Shown here piece by piece: positions 26,701 to 40,106 of a stretch of 64,000 nucleotides of DNA. The stretch's first letter is position 1, and each line of letters starts with the position of its first letter. A program made the position numbers and the translations under genes. The DNA lies in the NCBI RefSeq assembly GCF_050947335.1, contig NW_027473485.1, positions 186,001 to 250,000 on the forward strand. Direction: 5' to 3'. The DNA comes from Megachile rotundata (taxonomy: Eukaryota; Arthropoda; Insecta; Hymenoptera; Megachilidae). The notes beneath the pieces were generated by a model. The model was not told where the DNA came from. It did not search any database and was given only the letters and a program-made list of their open reading frames with translations.

Positions 26701-27800
26701 TCTATCGATCATATCTGCATAATATGGTTAATAATATGAGTTAGATTGATAATAGTGAGTGTAATAAGTATAGTAATTGTAGTTCTATTGCTCATATAAG
26801 CATAATATGATTAATAATATGAGTTAGATTGATAATATTAAGAGTAATAAGTATAGTAATTATCGTTCTACCGATCATATAAGCATATATGGCTAATAAT
26901 ATGAGTTAGATTGATAATAATAAGAGTAGTGAGCATAGTAATTGTCGTCCTATCGATCATATAAGCATAATATGGCTAATAATATGAGTTAGATTGACAA
27001 TAATAAGACTAAGGAGTATAGTAGTTGTCGTTCTATCGATCATATAAGCATAATATGGCTAATAATATGAGTTAGATTGATAATAGTGAGTGTAAGAAGT
27101 ATAGTAATTGTAGTTCTATTGCTCATATAAGCATAATATGATTAATAATATGAGTTTGATTGATAATAATAAGAGTAATAAGTATAGTAATTATAGTTCT
27201 ATCGATCATATAAGCATAATATGGCTAATAATAAGAGTTAGATTGATAATAGTTAGTGTATTAAGTATAGTAATTGTCGTTCTGTCGATCATATAAGCAT
27301 AATATGGCTAATAATATGAGTTAGATTGATAACAATAAGAGTAATGAGTATAGTAATTGTCGTCCTATCGATCATATAAGCAGAATATGGCTAATAATAT
27401 GAGTTAGATTGATAATAATATGAGCAATAAGTATAGTAATTGTCGTTCTATCGATCACATAAGCATAATATGGCTAATAATATGAGTTAGATTGATAATA
27501 ATAAGAGTAGCGAGCATAGTAATTGTCGTTCCATCGATCATATAAGCATAGTATGGCTAATAATATGAGTTTGATTGATAATAATAGGAGTAATAAGTAT
27601 AGTAATTGTCGTTCTATCGATCACATAAGCATAATATGGCTAATAATATGAGTTAAATTGATAATAATAAGAGTAATGAGTATAGTAGTTGTAGTTCTAT
27701 CGATCATGTCTGCATAATATGGTTAATAATATGAGCTAGATTGATAATAACATGAGTAATAAGTATAGTAATTGTAGTTCTATCGATCATATAAGCATAA
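20774..27800 (+). repeat. Zone 2 of the array: private variants and a 14-mer duplication
   Basis: This zone is marked by units that I find only here: TCAATCATATAAG (near 21,228, 22,636, 24,546, 25,708, 26,620) and AAGTAGAGTAATTG (near 20,875, 24,197, 25,359). TCGGTCATATAACC units (near 20,814, 24,134, 25,296) also cluster here, with one outlier near 14,091. GATAACAATGAGTGTAATAAG units are frequent. The zone contains the 1,162-bp tandem duplication at 24,047-26,381. Its right border is placed just before the first GTCATGAG unit near 28,058 and is approximate. Confidence 0.7.
24047..26381 (+). repeat. Tandem duplication of 14 monomers (1,162 bp)
   Basis: 24,047-25,219 and 25,209-26,381 read the same at an offset of exactly 1,162 bp (14 x 83). 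Rare marks shared by both copies are CATATGAGCATAATATGGC (24,056 and 25,218), TCGGTCATATAACC, AAGTAGAGTAATTG, GAGTACAGTAATTG (24,359 and 25,521), AATATGACTTAG (24,744 and 25,906) and ATCGATCTCATAAGC (24,797 and 25,959). I found no difference between them. The outer flanks differ: CGTCCTATCG on the left, and CATATAAGCATAGTATGG on the right. Confidence 0.92.
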
Positions 27801-29706
27801 TGTGGCTAATAATATTCGTTAGATTGATAATAATAAGAGTTGTGAGTATAGTAATTGTCGTTCTATCGATCATATAAGCATAATATGGCTAATAATATGA
27901 GTTAGATTGATAATAATAAGAGTAATGAGTATAGTAATTGTCGTTCTATCGATCATATAAGCATAATATGGCTAATAATATGAGTTAGATTGATAATAAT
28001 AAGAGTAATAAGTATAGTAATTACCGTTCTACCGATCATACAAGCATAATATGGCTAATAATATTAGTTAGATTGATAATAATAAGAGTCATGAGTATAG
28101 TACTTGTAGTTCTCTCGATCATATCTGCATAATATGGTTAATAATATGAGCTAGATTGATAATAATAAGAGTAATATGTATAGTAATTGTAGTTCGATCG
28201 GTCATATAAGCATAATATGGCTAATAATATGAGTTAGATTGATAATAATAAGAGTAATAAGTATAGTAATTATCGTTCCACCGATCATACAAGCATAATG
28301 TGGCTAATAATTTGAGTTAGATTGATAATAATAAGAGAAATAAGTATAGTAATTATCGTTCTACCGATCATATAAGCATAATATGGCTAATAATATGAGT
28401 TAGATTGATAATAGTTAGTGTAATAAGTATTGTAATTGTCGTTCTGTCGATCATATAAGCATAATATGGCTAATAATATGAGTTAGATTGATAATAGTGA
28501 GTGTAATAAGTATAGTAATTGTAGTTCTATTGCTCATATAAGCATAATATGATTATTAATATGTGTTAGATTGATAATATTAAGAGTAATAAGTATAGTA
28601 ATTATCGTTCTACCGATCATATACGCATATATGGCTAATAATATGAGTTAGATTGATAATAATAAGAGTAAAAACTATAGTAATTGTCGTTCTATCGATC
28701 ATATAAGCATAATATGGCTAATAATATGAGTTAGATTGATAATAATAAGAGTAGTGAGCATAGTAATTGTCGTTCTCTCGATCATATAAGCATAAAATGG
28801 CTCATAATATGAGTTAGATTGATAATAGTATGAGTAATGAGTATAGTGATTGTCGTTCTATCGATCATATAAGCATAATATGGCTAATAATATGAGTTAG
28901 ATTGATAATAGTTAGTGTAATAAGTATAGTAATTGTCGTTCTGTCGATCATATAAGCATAATATGGTTAATAATATGAGTTAGATTGATAATAGTGAGTG
29001 TAATAAGTATAGTAATTGTCGTTCTATCGATCATATAAGCATAGTATGGCTAATAATATGAGTTAGGTTGATAATGATAAGAGTAATAAGTATAGTAATT
29101 GTCGTTCTATCGATCACATAAGCATAATATGTCTAATAATATGAGTTAGATTGATAACAATAAGAGTAATGAGTATAGTAATTGGCGTTCTGTCGATCAT
29201 ATAAGCATAATATGGCTAATAATATGAGTTAGATTGATAATAATAAGAGCAATAAGTATAGTAATTGTCGTTCTATCGATCACATAAGCGTAATATGGCT
29301 AATAATATGAGTTAGATTGATAATAATAAGAGTAGTGAGCATAGTAATTGTCGTTCTATCGATCGTATAAGCATAGTATGGCTAATAATATGAGTTAGAT
29401 TGATAATAATAAGAGTAGTAAGTATAGTAATTGTCGTTCTATCGATCACATAAGCATAATATGGCTAATAATATGAGTTAGATTGATAATAATAAGAGTA
29501 ATGAGTATAGTAATTGTCGTTCTATCGATCATATAAGCATAATATGGCTAATAATATGAGTTAGATTGATAATAATAAGAGTAATAAGTATAGTAATTAT
29601 CGTTCTACCGATCATACAAGCATAATATGGCTAATAATATTAGTTAGATTGATAATAATAAGAGTCATGAGTATAGTACTTGTAGTTCTCTCGATCATAT
29701 CTGCAT

Positions 29707-29872
29707 AATATGGTTAATAATATGAGCTAGATTGATAATAATAAGAGTAATATGTATAGTAATTGTAGTTCGATCGGTCATATAAGCATAATATGGCTAA
29801 TAATATGAGCTAGATTGATAATAATAAGAGTAATATGTATAGTAATTGTAGTTCGATCGGTCATATAAGCAT
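29707..29872 (+). repeat. Single-monomer tandem duplication (AGCTAG/TTCGATCGGTC unit)
   Basis: Units 29,707-29,789 and 29,790-29,872 both carry GAGCTAGATTGATAATAATA, GTAATATGTATAG and TTCGATCGGTC. They differ at monomer position 8 (GGTTA versus GGCTA). Elsewhere in zone 3 this unit occurs once per run, so this is a local gain of one monomer. Confidence 0.85.
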
Positions 29873-30287
29873 AATATGGCTAATAATATGAGTTAGATTG
29901 ATAATAATAAGAGTAATAAGTATAGTAATTATCGTTCCACCGATCATACAAGCATAATGTGGCTAATAATATGAGTTAGATTGATAATAATGAGAGAAAT
30001 AAGTATAGTAATTATCGTTCTACCGATCATATAAGCATAATATGGCTAGTAATATGAGTTAGATTGATAATAGTTTGTGTAATAAGTATAGTAATTGTCG
30101 TTCTGTCGATCATATAAGCATAATATGGCTAATAATATGAGTTAGATTGATAATAGTGAGTGTAATAAGTATCGTAATTGTAGTTCTGTTGCTCATATAA
30201 GCATAATATGATTAATAATATGAGTTAGATTGATAATATTAAGAGTAATAAGTATAGTAATTATCGTTCTACCGATCATATAAGCAT

Positions 30288-30373
30288 ATATGGCCAATAA
30301 TATGAGTTAGATTAAATAATAATAATAAGAGTAGTGAGCATAGAAATTGTCGATCTCTCGATCATATAAGCAT
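30288..30373 (+). repeat. 86-bp monomer with an expanded TAA run
   Basis: The unit reads TTAGATTAAATAATAATAAT where other units read TTAGATTGATAATAATAAG: 4 bp are gained and the G of GAT is lost, within a short TAA tract. It also has the 1-bp deletion typical of GCATATATGG junctions, giving 86 bp in total. It is the only unit longer than 84 bp that I saw. Confidence 0.85.
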
Positions 30374-30788
30374 AAAATGGCTCATAATATGAGTTAGATT
30401 GATAATAGTAAGAGTAATGAGTATAGTAATTGTCGTTCTATCGATCATATAAGCATAATATGGCTAATAATATGAGTTAGATTGATAATAGTTAGTGTAT
30501 TAAGTATAGTAATTGTCGTTCTGTCGATCATATAAGCATAATATGGCTAATAATATGAGTTAGATTGATAACAATAAGAGTAATGAGTATAGTAATTGTC
30601 GTCCTATCGATCATATAAGCAGAATATGGCTAATAATATGAGTTAGATTGATAATAATATGAGCAATAAGTATAGTAATTGTCGTTCTATCGATCACATA
30701 AGCATAATATGGCTAATAATATGAGTTAGATTGATAATAATAAGAGTGGTGAGCATAGTAATTGTCGTTCCATCGATCATATAAGCAT

Positions 30789-30954
30789 AGTATGGCTAAT
30801 AATATGAGTTTGATTGATAATAATAGGAGTAATAAGTATAGTAATTGTCGTTCTATCGATCACATAAGCATAATATGGCTAATAATATGAGTTTGATTGA
30901 TAATAATAGGAGTAATAAGTATAGGAATTGTCGTTCTATCGATCACATAAGCAT
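30789..30954 (+). repeat. Single-monomer duplication (GTTTGATTG/AATAGGAG unit)
   Basis: Adjacent units 30,789-30,871 and 30,872-30,954 both carry GAGTTTGATTGATAATAATA and AGGAGTAATAAG with CACATAAGCAT. The first starts AGTATGG and reads ATAGTAATTG; the second starts AATATGG and reads ATAGGAATTG. Other runs have this unit once. The ATAGGAATTG variant recurs near 32,499, 40,875 and 44,769, which marks descendants of the second unit. Confidence 0.82.
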
Positions 30955-31994
30955 AATATGGCTAATAATATGAGTTAAATTGATAATAATAAGAGTAATG
31001 AGTATAGTAATTGTCGTTCTATCGATCACATAAGCATAATATGTCTAATAATATGAGTTAGATTGATAACAATAAGAGTAATGAGTATAGTAATTGGCGT
31101 TCTGTCGATCATATAACCATAATATGGCTAATAATATGAGTTAGATTGATAATAATAAGAGCAATAAGTATAGTAATTGTCGTTCTATCGATCACATAAG
31201 CGTAATATGGCTAATAATATGAGTTAGATTGATAATAATAAGAGTAGTGAGCATAGTAATTGTCGTTCTATCGATCGTATAAGCATAGTATGGCTAATAA
31301 TATGAGTTAGATTGATAATAATAAGAGTAATAAGTATAGTAATTGTCGTTCTATCGATCACATAAGCATAATATGGCTAATAATATGAGTTAGATTGATA
31401 ATAATAAGAGTAATGAGTATAGTAATTGTCGTTCTATCGATCATATAAGCATAATATGGCTAATAATATGAGTTAGATTGATAATAATAAGAGTAATAAG
31501 TATAGTAATTATCGTTCTACCGATCATACAAGCATAATATGGCTAATAATATTAGTTAGATTGATAATAATAAGAGTCATGAGTATAGTACTTGTAGTTC
31601 TCTCGATCATATCTGCATAATATGGTTAATAATATGAGCTAGATTGATAATAATAAGAGTAATATGTATAGTAATTGTAGTTCGATCGGTCATATAAGCA
31701 TAATATGGCTAATAATATGAGTTAGATTGATAATAATAAGAGTAATAAGTATAGTAATTATCGTTCCACCGATCATACAAGCATAATGTGGCTAATAATA
31801 TGAGTTAGATTGATAATAGTTAGTGTAATAAGTATAGTAATTGTCGTTCTGTCGATCATATAAGCATAATATGGCTAATAATATGAGTTAGATTGATAAT
31901 GGTGAGTGTAATAAGTATAGTAATTGTAGTTCTATTGCTCATATAAGCATAATATGATTATTAATATGTGTTAGATTGATAATATTAAGAGTAA

Positions 31995-33248
31995 TAAGTA
32001 TAGTAATTGTCGTTCTATCGATCACATAAGCATAATATGGCTAATAATATGAGTTAGATTGATAACAATAAGAGTAATGAGTATAGTAATTGGCGTTCTG
32101 TCGATCATATAACCATAATATGGCCAATAATATGAGTTAGATTGATAACAATAAGAGTAATGAGTATAGTAATTGGCGTTCTGTCGATCATATAAGCATA
32201 ATATGGCTATTAATATGAGTTAGATTGATAATAATAAGAGCAACAAGTATAGTAATTGTCGTTCTATCAATCACATAAGCGTAATATGGCTAATAATATG
32301 AGTTAGTTTGATAATAATAAGAGTAGTGAGCATAGTAATTGTCGTTCTATCGATCATATAAGCATAGCATGGCTAATAATATGAGTTAGATTGATAATAA
32401 TAAGAGTAATAAGTATAGTAATTGTCGTTCTATCGATCACATAAGCATAATATGGCTAATAATATGAGTTAGATTGATAATAATAAGAGAAATAAGTATA
32501 GGAATTGTCGTTCTATCGATCACATAAGCATAATATGGCTAATAATATGAGTTAAATTGATAATAATAAGAGTAATGAGTATAGTAATTGTCGTTCTATC
32601 GATCACATAAGCATAATATGTCTAATAATATGAGTTAGATTGATAACAATAAGAGTAATGAGTATAGTAATTGGCGTTCTGTCGATCATATAACCATAAT
32701 ATGGCTAATAATATGAGTTAGATTGATAATAATAAGAGCAATAAGTATAGTAATTGTCGTTCTATCGATCACATAAGCATAATATGGCTAATAATATGAG
32801 TTAGATTGATAACAATAAGAGTAATGAGTATAGTAATTGGCGTTCTGTCGATCATATAACCATAATATGGCCAATAATATGAGTTAGATTGATAACAATA
32901 AGAGTAATGAGTATAGTAATTGGCGTTCTGTCGATCATATAAGCATAATATGGCTATTAATATGAGTTAGATTGATAATAATAAGAGCAACAAGTATAGT
33001 AATTGTCGTTCTATCAATCACATAAGCGTAATATGGCTAATAATATGAGTTAGTTTGATAATAATAAGAGTAGTGAGCATAGTAATTGTCGTTCTATCGA
33101 TCATATAAGCATAGCATGGCTAATAATATGAGTTAGATTGATAATAATAAGAGTAATAAGTATAGTAATTGTCGTTCTATCGATCACATAAGCATAATAT
33201 GGCTAATAATATGAGTTAGATTGATAATAATAAGAGAAATAAGTATAG
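31995..33248 (+). repeat. 507-bp run repeated at 9-monomer spacing, separated by 3 other units
   Basis: 31,995-32,501 matches 32,742-33,248 at an offset of 747 bp (9 x 83). Shared marks are CATATAACCATAATATGGCC, GGCTATTAATATGAG, GAGCAACAAGTATAG with TTCTATCAATCACATAAGCG, and GCATAGCATGG. The intervening 32,501-32,742 instead matches about 30,914-31,180 (ATAGGAATTG and TTAAATTG units). The structure is thus A-B-A, with B taken from about 1.6 kb upstream. Confidence 0.8.
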
Positions 33249-34430
33249 TAATTATCGTTCTACCGATCATATAAGCATAATATGGCTAATAATATGAGTT
33301 AGATTGATAATAGTTAGTGTAATAAGTATAGTAATTGTCGTTCTGTCGATAATATAAGCATAATATGGCTAATAATATGAGTTAGATTGATAATAGTGAG
33401 TGTAATAAGTATAGTAATTGTAGTTCTATTGCTCATATAAGCATAATATGATTATTAATATGTGTTAGATTGATAATATTAAGAGTAATAAGTATAGTAA
33501 GTATCGTTCTACCGATCATATACGCATATATGGCTAATAATATGAGTTAGATTGATAATAATAAGAGTAAAAACTATAGTAATTGTCGTTCTATCGATCA
33601 TATAAGCATAATATGGCTAATAATATGAGTTAGATTGATAACAATAAGAGTAATGAGTATAGTAATTGGCGTTCTGTCGATCATATAAGCATAATATGGC
33701 TAATAATATGAGTTAGATTGATAATAATAAGAGCAATAAGTATAGTAATTGTCGTTCTATCGATCACATAAGCATAATATGGCTAATAATATGAGTTAGA
33801 TTCATAATAATAAAAGTGGTGAGCATAGTAATTGTCGTTCCATCGATCATATAAGCATAGTATGGCTAATAATATGAGTTTGATTGATAATAATAGGAGT
33901 AATAAGTATAGTAATTATCGTTCTACCGATCATATACGCTTATATGGCTAATAATATGAGTTAGATTGATAATAATAAGAGTAAAAACTATAGTAATTGT
34001 CGTTCTATCGATCATATAAGCATAATATGGCTAATAATATGAGTTAGATTGATAATAGTTAGTGTATTAAGTATAGTAATTGTCGTTCTGTCGATCATAT
34101 AAGCATAATATGGCTAATAATATGAGTTAGATTGATAACAATAAGTGTAATGAGTATAGTAATTGTCGTCCTATCGATCATATAAGCAGAATATGGCTAA
34201 TAATATGAGTTAGATTGATAATAATATGAGCAATAAGTATAGTAATTGTCGTTCTATCGATCACATAAGCATAATATGGCTAATAATATGAGTTAGATTG
34301 ATGATAATAAAAGTGGTGAGCATAGTTATTGTCGTTCCATCGATCATATAAGCATAGTATGGCTAATAATATGAGTTTGATTGATAATAATAGGAGTAAT
34401 AAGTATAGTAATTGTCGTTCTATCGATCAC

Positions 34431-35623
34431 ATAAGCATAATATGGCTAATAATATGAGTTAAATTGATAATAATAAGAGTAATGAGTATAGTAGTTGTAG
34501 TTCTATCGATCATGTCTGCATAATATGGTTAATAATATGAGCTAGATTGATAATAACAAGAGTAATAAGTATAGTAATTGTAGTTCTATCGATCATATAA
34601 GCATAATGTGGCTAATAATATTAGTTAGATTGATAATAATAAGAGTTCTGAGTATAGTAATTGTCGTTCTATCGATCATATAAGCATAATATGGCTAATA
34701 ATATGAGTTAGATTGATAATAATAAGAGTAATGAGTATAGTAATTGTCGTTCTATCGATCATGTAAGCATAATATGGCTAATAATATGAGTTAGATTGAT
34801 AATAATAAGAGTAATAAGTATAGTAATTATCGTTCTACCGATCATGCAAGCATAATATGGCTAATAATATTAGTTAGATTGATAATAATAAGAGTCATGA
34901 GTATAGTACTTGTAGTTCTCTCGATCATATCTGCATAATATGGTTAATAATATCAGCTAGATTGATAATAATAAGAGTAATATGTATAGTAATTGTAGTT
35001 CGATCGGTCATATAAGCATAATATGGCTAATAATATGAGTTAAATTGATAATAATAAGAGTAATGAGTATAGTAGTTGTAGTTCTATCGATCATGTCTGC
35101 ATAATATGGTTAATAATATGAGCTAGATTGATAATAACAAGAGTAATAAGTATAGTAATTGTAGTTCTATCGATCATATAAGCATAATGTGGCTAATAAT
35201 ATTAGTTAGATTGATAATAATAAGAGTTCTGAGTATAGTAATTGTCGTTCTATCGATCATATAAGCATAATATGGCTAATAATATGAGTTAGATTGATAA
35301 TAATAAGAGTAATGAGTATAGTAATTGTCGTTCTATCGATCATGTAAGCATAATATGGCTAATAATATGAGTTAGATTGATAATAATAAGAGTAATAAGT
35401 ATAGTAATTATCGTTCTACCGATCATGCAAGCATAATATGGCTAATAATATTAGTTAGATTGATAATAATAAGAGTCATGAGTATAGTACTTGTAGTTCT
35501 CTCGATCATATCTGCATAATATGGTTAATAATATCAGCTAGATTGATAATAATAAGAGTAATATGTATAGTAATTGTAGTTCGATCGGTCATATAAGCAT
35601 AATATGGCTAATAATATGAGTTA
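34431..35623 (+). repeat. Tandem duplication of 7 monomers (581 bp)
   Basis: 34,431-35,042 and 35,012-35,623 are identical by eye at an offset of 581 bp (7 x 83). The duplicated run includes TTAAATTG, the GTCTGCAT junction, GAGTTCTGAG, CATGTAAGCAT, CATGCAAGCAT, GTCATGAGTATAGTACTTG and ATATCAGCTAG units. The sister block at 38.5-39.1 kb has the run once, so this duplication happened after the two large blocks separated, or was lost from the other one. Confidence 0.92.
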
Positions 35624-35767
35624 GATTGATAATAATAAGAGTAATAAGTATAGTAATTATCGCTCCATCGATCATACAAGCATAATGTGGCTAATAATAT
35701 GAGTTAGATTGATAATAATAAGAGAAATAAGTATAGTAATTATCGTTCTACCGATCATATAAGCATA

Positions 35768-35790
35768 ATATGGCTAATAATGAGTTAGAT
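35768..35790 (+). repeat. 81-bp monomer variant, 2-bp deletion in TAATAATATGAG
   Basis: The unit reads GGCTAATAATGAGTTAG where others read GGCTAATAATATGAGTTAG. The same deletion is present near 39,253 and 41,658, each time followed by TAGTTAGTGTAATATGTATAG. The three share ancestry and move with their blocks. Confidence 0.88.
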
Positions 35791-36922
35791 TGATAATAGT
35801 TAGTGTAATATGTATAGTAATTGTCGTTCTGTCGATCATATAAGCATAATATGGCTAATAATATGAGTTAGATTGATAATAGTAAGAGTAATGAGTATAG
35901 TAATTGTCGTTCTATCGATCATATAAGCATAATATGGCTAATAATATGAGTTAGATTGATAATAGTTAGTGTATTAAGTATAGTAATTGTCGTTCTGTCG
36001 ATCATATAAGCATAATATGGCTAATAATATGAGTTAGATTGATAACAATAAGAGTAATGAGTATAGTAATTGTCGTCCTATCGATCATATAAGCAGAATA
36101 TGGCTAATAATATGAGTTAGATTGATAATAATATGAGCAATAAGTATAGTAATTGTCATTCTATCGATCACATAAGCATAATATGGCTAATAATATGAGT
36201 TAGATTGATAATAATAAGAGTAATGAGTATAGTAATTGTCGTTCTATCGATCATATAAGCATAATATGGCTAATAATATGAGTTAGATTCATAATAATAA
36301 GAATAATATCTATAGTAATTATCGTTCTACCGATCATACAAGCATAATATGGCTAATAATATTAGTTAGATTGATAATAATAAGAGTCATGAGTATAGTA
36401 CTTGTAGTTCTCTCGATCATATCTGCATAATATGGTTAATAATATGAGCTAGATTGATAATAATAAGAGTAATATGTATAGTAATTGTAGTTCGATCGGT
36501 CACATAAGCATAATATGGCTAATAATATGAGTTAGATTGATAATAATAAGAGTAATAAGTATAGTAATTAACGTTCCACCGATCATACAAGCATAATGTG
36601 GCTAATAATATGAGTTAGATTGATAATAGTTAGTGTAATAAGTATAGTAATTGTCGTTCTGTCGATCATATAAGCATAATATGGCTAATAATATGAGTTA
36701 GATTGATAATGGTGAGTGTAATAAGTATAGTAATTGTAGTTCTATTGCTCATATAAGCATAATATGATTATTAATATGTGTTAGATTGATAATATTAAGA
36801 GTAATAAGTATAGTAATTGTCGTTCTATCGATCACATAAGCATAATATGGCTAATAATATTAGTTAGATTGATAATAATAAGAGTTGTGAGTATAGTAAT
36901 TGTCGTTCTATCGATCATATAA

Positions 36923-39900
36923 GCATAATATGGCCAATAATATGAGTTAGATTGATAACAATATGAGTAATGAGTATAGTAATTGGCGTTCTGTCGATCA
37001 TATAAGCATAATATGGCTATTAATATGAGTTAGATTGATAATAATAAGAGCAACAAGTATAGTAATTGTCGTTCTATCAATCACATAAGCGTAATATGGC
37101 TAATAATATGAGTTAGTTTGATAATAATAAGAGTAGTGAGCATAGTAATTGTCGTTCTATCGATCATATAAGCATAGCATGGCTAATAATATGAGTTAGA
37201 TTGATAATAATAAGAGTAATAAGTATAGTAATTGTCGTTCTATCGATCACATAAGCATAATATGGCTAATAATATGAGTTAGATTGATAATAATAAGAGA
37301 AATAAGTATAGTAATTATCGTTCTACCGATCATATAAGCATAATATGGCTAATAATATGAGTTAGATTGATAATAGTTAGTGTAATAAGTATAGTAATTG
37401 TCGTTCTGTCGATAATATAAGCATAATATGGCTAATAATATGAGTTAGATTGATAATAGTGAGTGTAATAAGTATAGTAATTGTAGTTCTATTGCTCATA
37501 TAAGCATAATATGATTATTAATATGTGTTAGATTGATAATATTAAGAGTAATAAGTATAGTAAGTATCGTTCTACCGATCATATACGCATATATGGCTAA
37601 TAATATGAGTTAGATTGATAATAATAAGAGTAAAAACTATAGTAATTGTCGTTCTATCGATCATATAAGCATAATATGGCTAATAATATGAGTTAGATTG
37701 ATAACAATAAGAGTAATGAGTATAGTAATTGGCGTTCTGTCGATCATATAAGCATAATATGGCTAATAATATGAGTTAGATTGATAATAATAAGAGCAAT
37801 AAGTATAGTAATTGTCGTTCTATCGATCACATAAGCATAATATGGCTAATAATATGAGTTAGATTCATAATAATAAAAGTGGTGAGCATAGTAATTGTCG
37901 TTCCATCGATCATATAAGCATAGTATGGCTAATAATATGAGTTTGATTGATAATAATAGGAGTAATAAGTATAGTAATTATCGTTCTACCGATCATATAC
38001 GCATATATGGCTAATAATATGAGTTAGATTGATAATAATAAGAGTAAAAACTATAGTAATTGTCGTTCTATCGATCATATAAGCATAATATGGCTAATAA
38101 TATGAGTTAGATTGATAATAGTTAGTGTATTAAGTATAGTAATTGTCGTTCTGTCGATCATATAAGCATAATATGGCTAATAATATGAGTTAGATTGATA
38201 ACAATAAGTGTAATGAGTATAGTAATTGTCGTCCTATCGATCATATAAGCAGAATATGGCTAATAATATGAGTTAGATTGATAATAATATGAGCAATAAG
38301 TATAGTAATTGTCGTTCTATCGATCACATAAGCATAATATGGCTAATAATATGAGTTAGATTGATGATAATAAAAGTGGTGAGCATAGTTATTGTCGTTC
38401 CATCGATCATATAAGCATAGTATGGCTAATAATATGAGTTTGATTGATAATAATAGGAGTAATAAGTATAGTAATTGTCGTTCTATCGATCACATAAGCA
38501 TAATATGGCTAATAATATGAGTTAAATTGATAATAATAAGAGTAATGAGTATAGTAGTTGTAGTTCTATCGATCATGTCTGCATAATATGGTTAATAATA
38601 TGAGCTAGATTGATAATAACAAGAGTAATAAGTATAGTAATTGTAGTTCTATCGATCATATAAGCATAATGTGGCTAATAATATTAGTTAGATTGATAAT
38701 AATAAGAGTTGTGAGTATAGTAATTGTCGTTCTATCGATCATATAAGCATAATATGGCTAATAATATGAGTTAGATTGATAATAATAAGAGTAATGAGTA
38801 TAGTAATTGTCGTTCTATCGATCATGTAAGCATAATATGGCTAATAATATGAGTTAGATTGATAATAATAAGAGTAATAAGTATAGTAATTATCGTTCTA
38901 CCGATCATGCAAGCATAATATGGCTAATAATATTAGTTAGATTGATAATAATAAGAGTCATGAGTATAGTACTTGTAGTTCTCTCGATCATATCTGCATA
39001 ATATGGTTAATAATATCAGCTAGATTGATAATAATAAGAGTAATATGTATAGTAATTGTAGTTCGATCGGTCATATAAGCATAATATGGCTAATAATATG
39101 AGTTAGATTGATAATAATAAGAGTAATAAGTATAGTAATTATCGCTCCATCGATCATACAAGCATAATGTGGCTAATAATATGAGTTAGATTGATAATAA
39201 TAAGAGAAATAAGTATAGTAATTATCGTTCTACCGATCATATAAGCATAATATGGCTAATAATGAGTTAGATTGATAATAGTTAGTGTAATATGTATAGT
39301 AATTGTCGTTCTGTCGATCATATAAGCATAATATGGCTAATAATATGAGTTAGATTGATAATAGTAAGAGTAATGAGTATAGTAATTGTCGTTCTATCGA
39401 TCATATAAGCATAATATGGCTAATAATATGAGTTAGATTGATAATAGTTAGTGTATTAAGTATAGTAATTGTCGTTCTGTCGATCATATAAGCATAATAT
39501 GGCTAATAATATGAGTTAGATTGATAACAATAAGAGTAATGAGTATAGTAATTGTCGTCCTATCGATCATATAAGCAGAATATGGCTAATAATATGAGTT
39601 AGATTGATAATAATATGAGCAATAAGTATAGTAATTGTCATTCTATCGATCACATAAGCATAATATGGCTAATAATATGAGTTAGATTGATAATAATAAG
39701 AGTAATGAGTATAGTAATTGTCGTTCTATCGATCATATAAGCATAATATGGCTAATAATATGAGTTAGATTCATAATAATAAGAATAATATCTATAGTAA
39801 TTATCGTTCTACCGATCATACAAGCATAATATGGCTAATAATATTAGTTAGATTGATAATAATAAGAGTCATGAGTATAGTACTTGTAGTTCTCTCGATC

Positions 39901-40106
39901 ATATCTGCATAATATGGTTAATAATATGAGCTAGATTGATAATAATAAGAGTAATATGTATAGTAATTGTAGTTCGATCGGTCACATAAGCATAATATGG
40001 CTAATAATATGAGTTAGATTCATAATAATAAGAGTAATAAGTATAGTAATTAACGTTCCACCGATCATACAAGCATAATGTGGCTAATAATATGAGTTAG
40101 ATTGAT
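36923..40106 (+). repeat. Second copy of the 32.9-36.6 kb block
   Basis: This copy lacks the extra 7 monomers. Its 37,262-38,970 part matches 43,562-45,270 at exactly 6,300 bp, so this block family has at least three long copies in zone 3; shorter pieces lie at 40.1-42.5 kb. Confidence 0.86.

Larger units (their letters stand above)
32860..36624 (+). repeat. Large block duplicated at 36,923-40,106
   Basis: From 32,860 to 35,042 the match is at an offset of 4,063 bp; from about 35,623 to 36,624 it is at 3,482 bp. The change of 581 bp is exactly the 7-monomer duplication present here and absent from the other copy. Differences seen include ATATGAG near 36,962, GAGTTCTGAG (34,649) versus GAGTTGTGAG (38,709), GCTTATATGG (33,938) versus GCATATATGG, and AGATTCATAAT near 40,018. 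The two copies are separated by about 300 bp. Confidence 0.86.

Noticed and set aside
30300..30335. Microsatellite (TAA)n
   Set aside because: The tract is only about five TAA-like steps and is part of the normal ATAATAATAAG segment of the monomer, so it is listed as a long monomer and not as a separate repeat.
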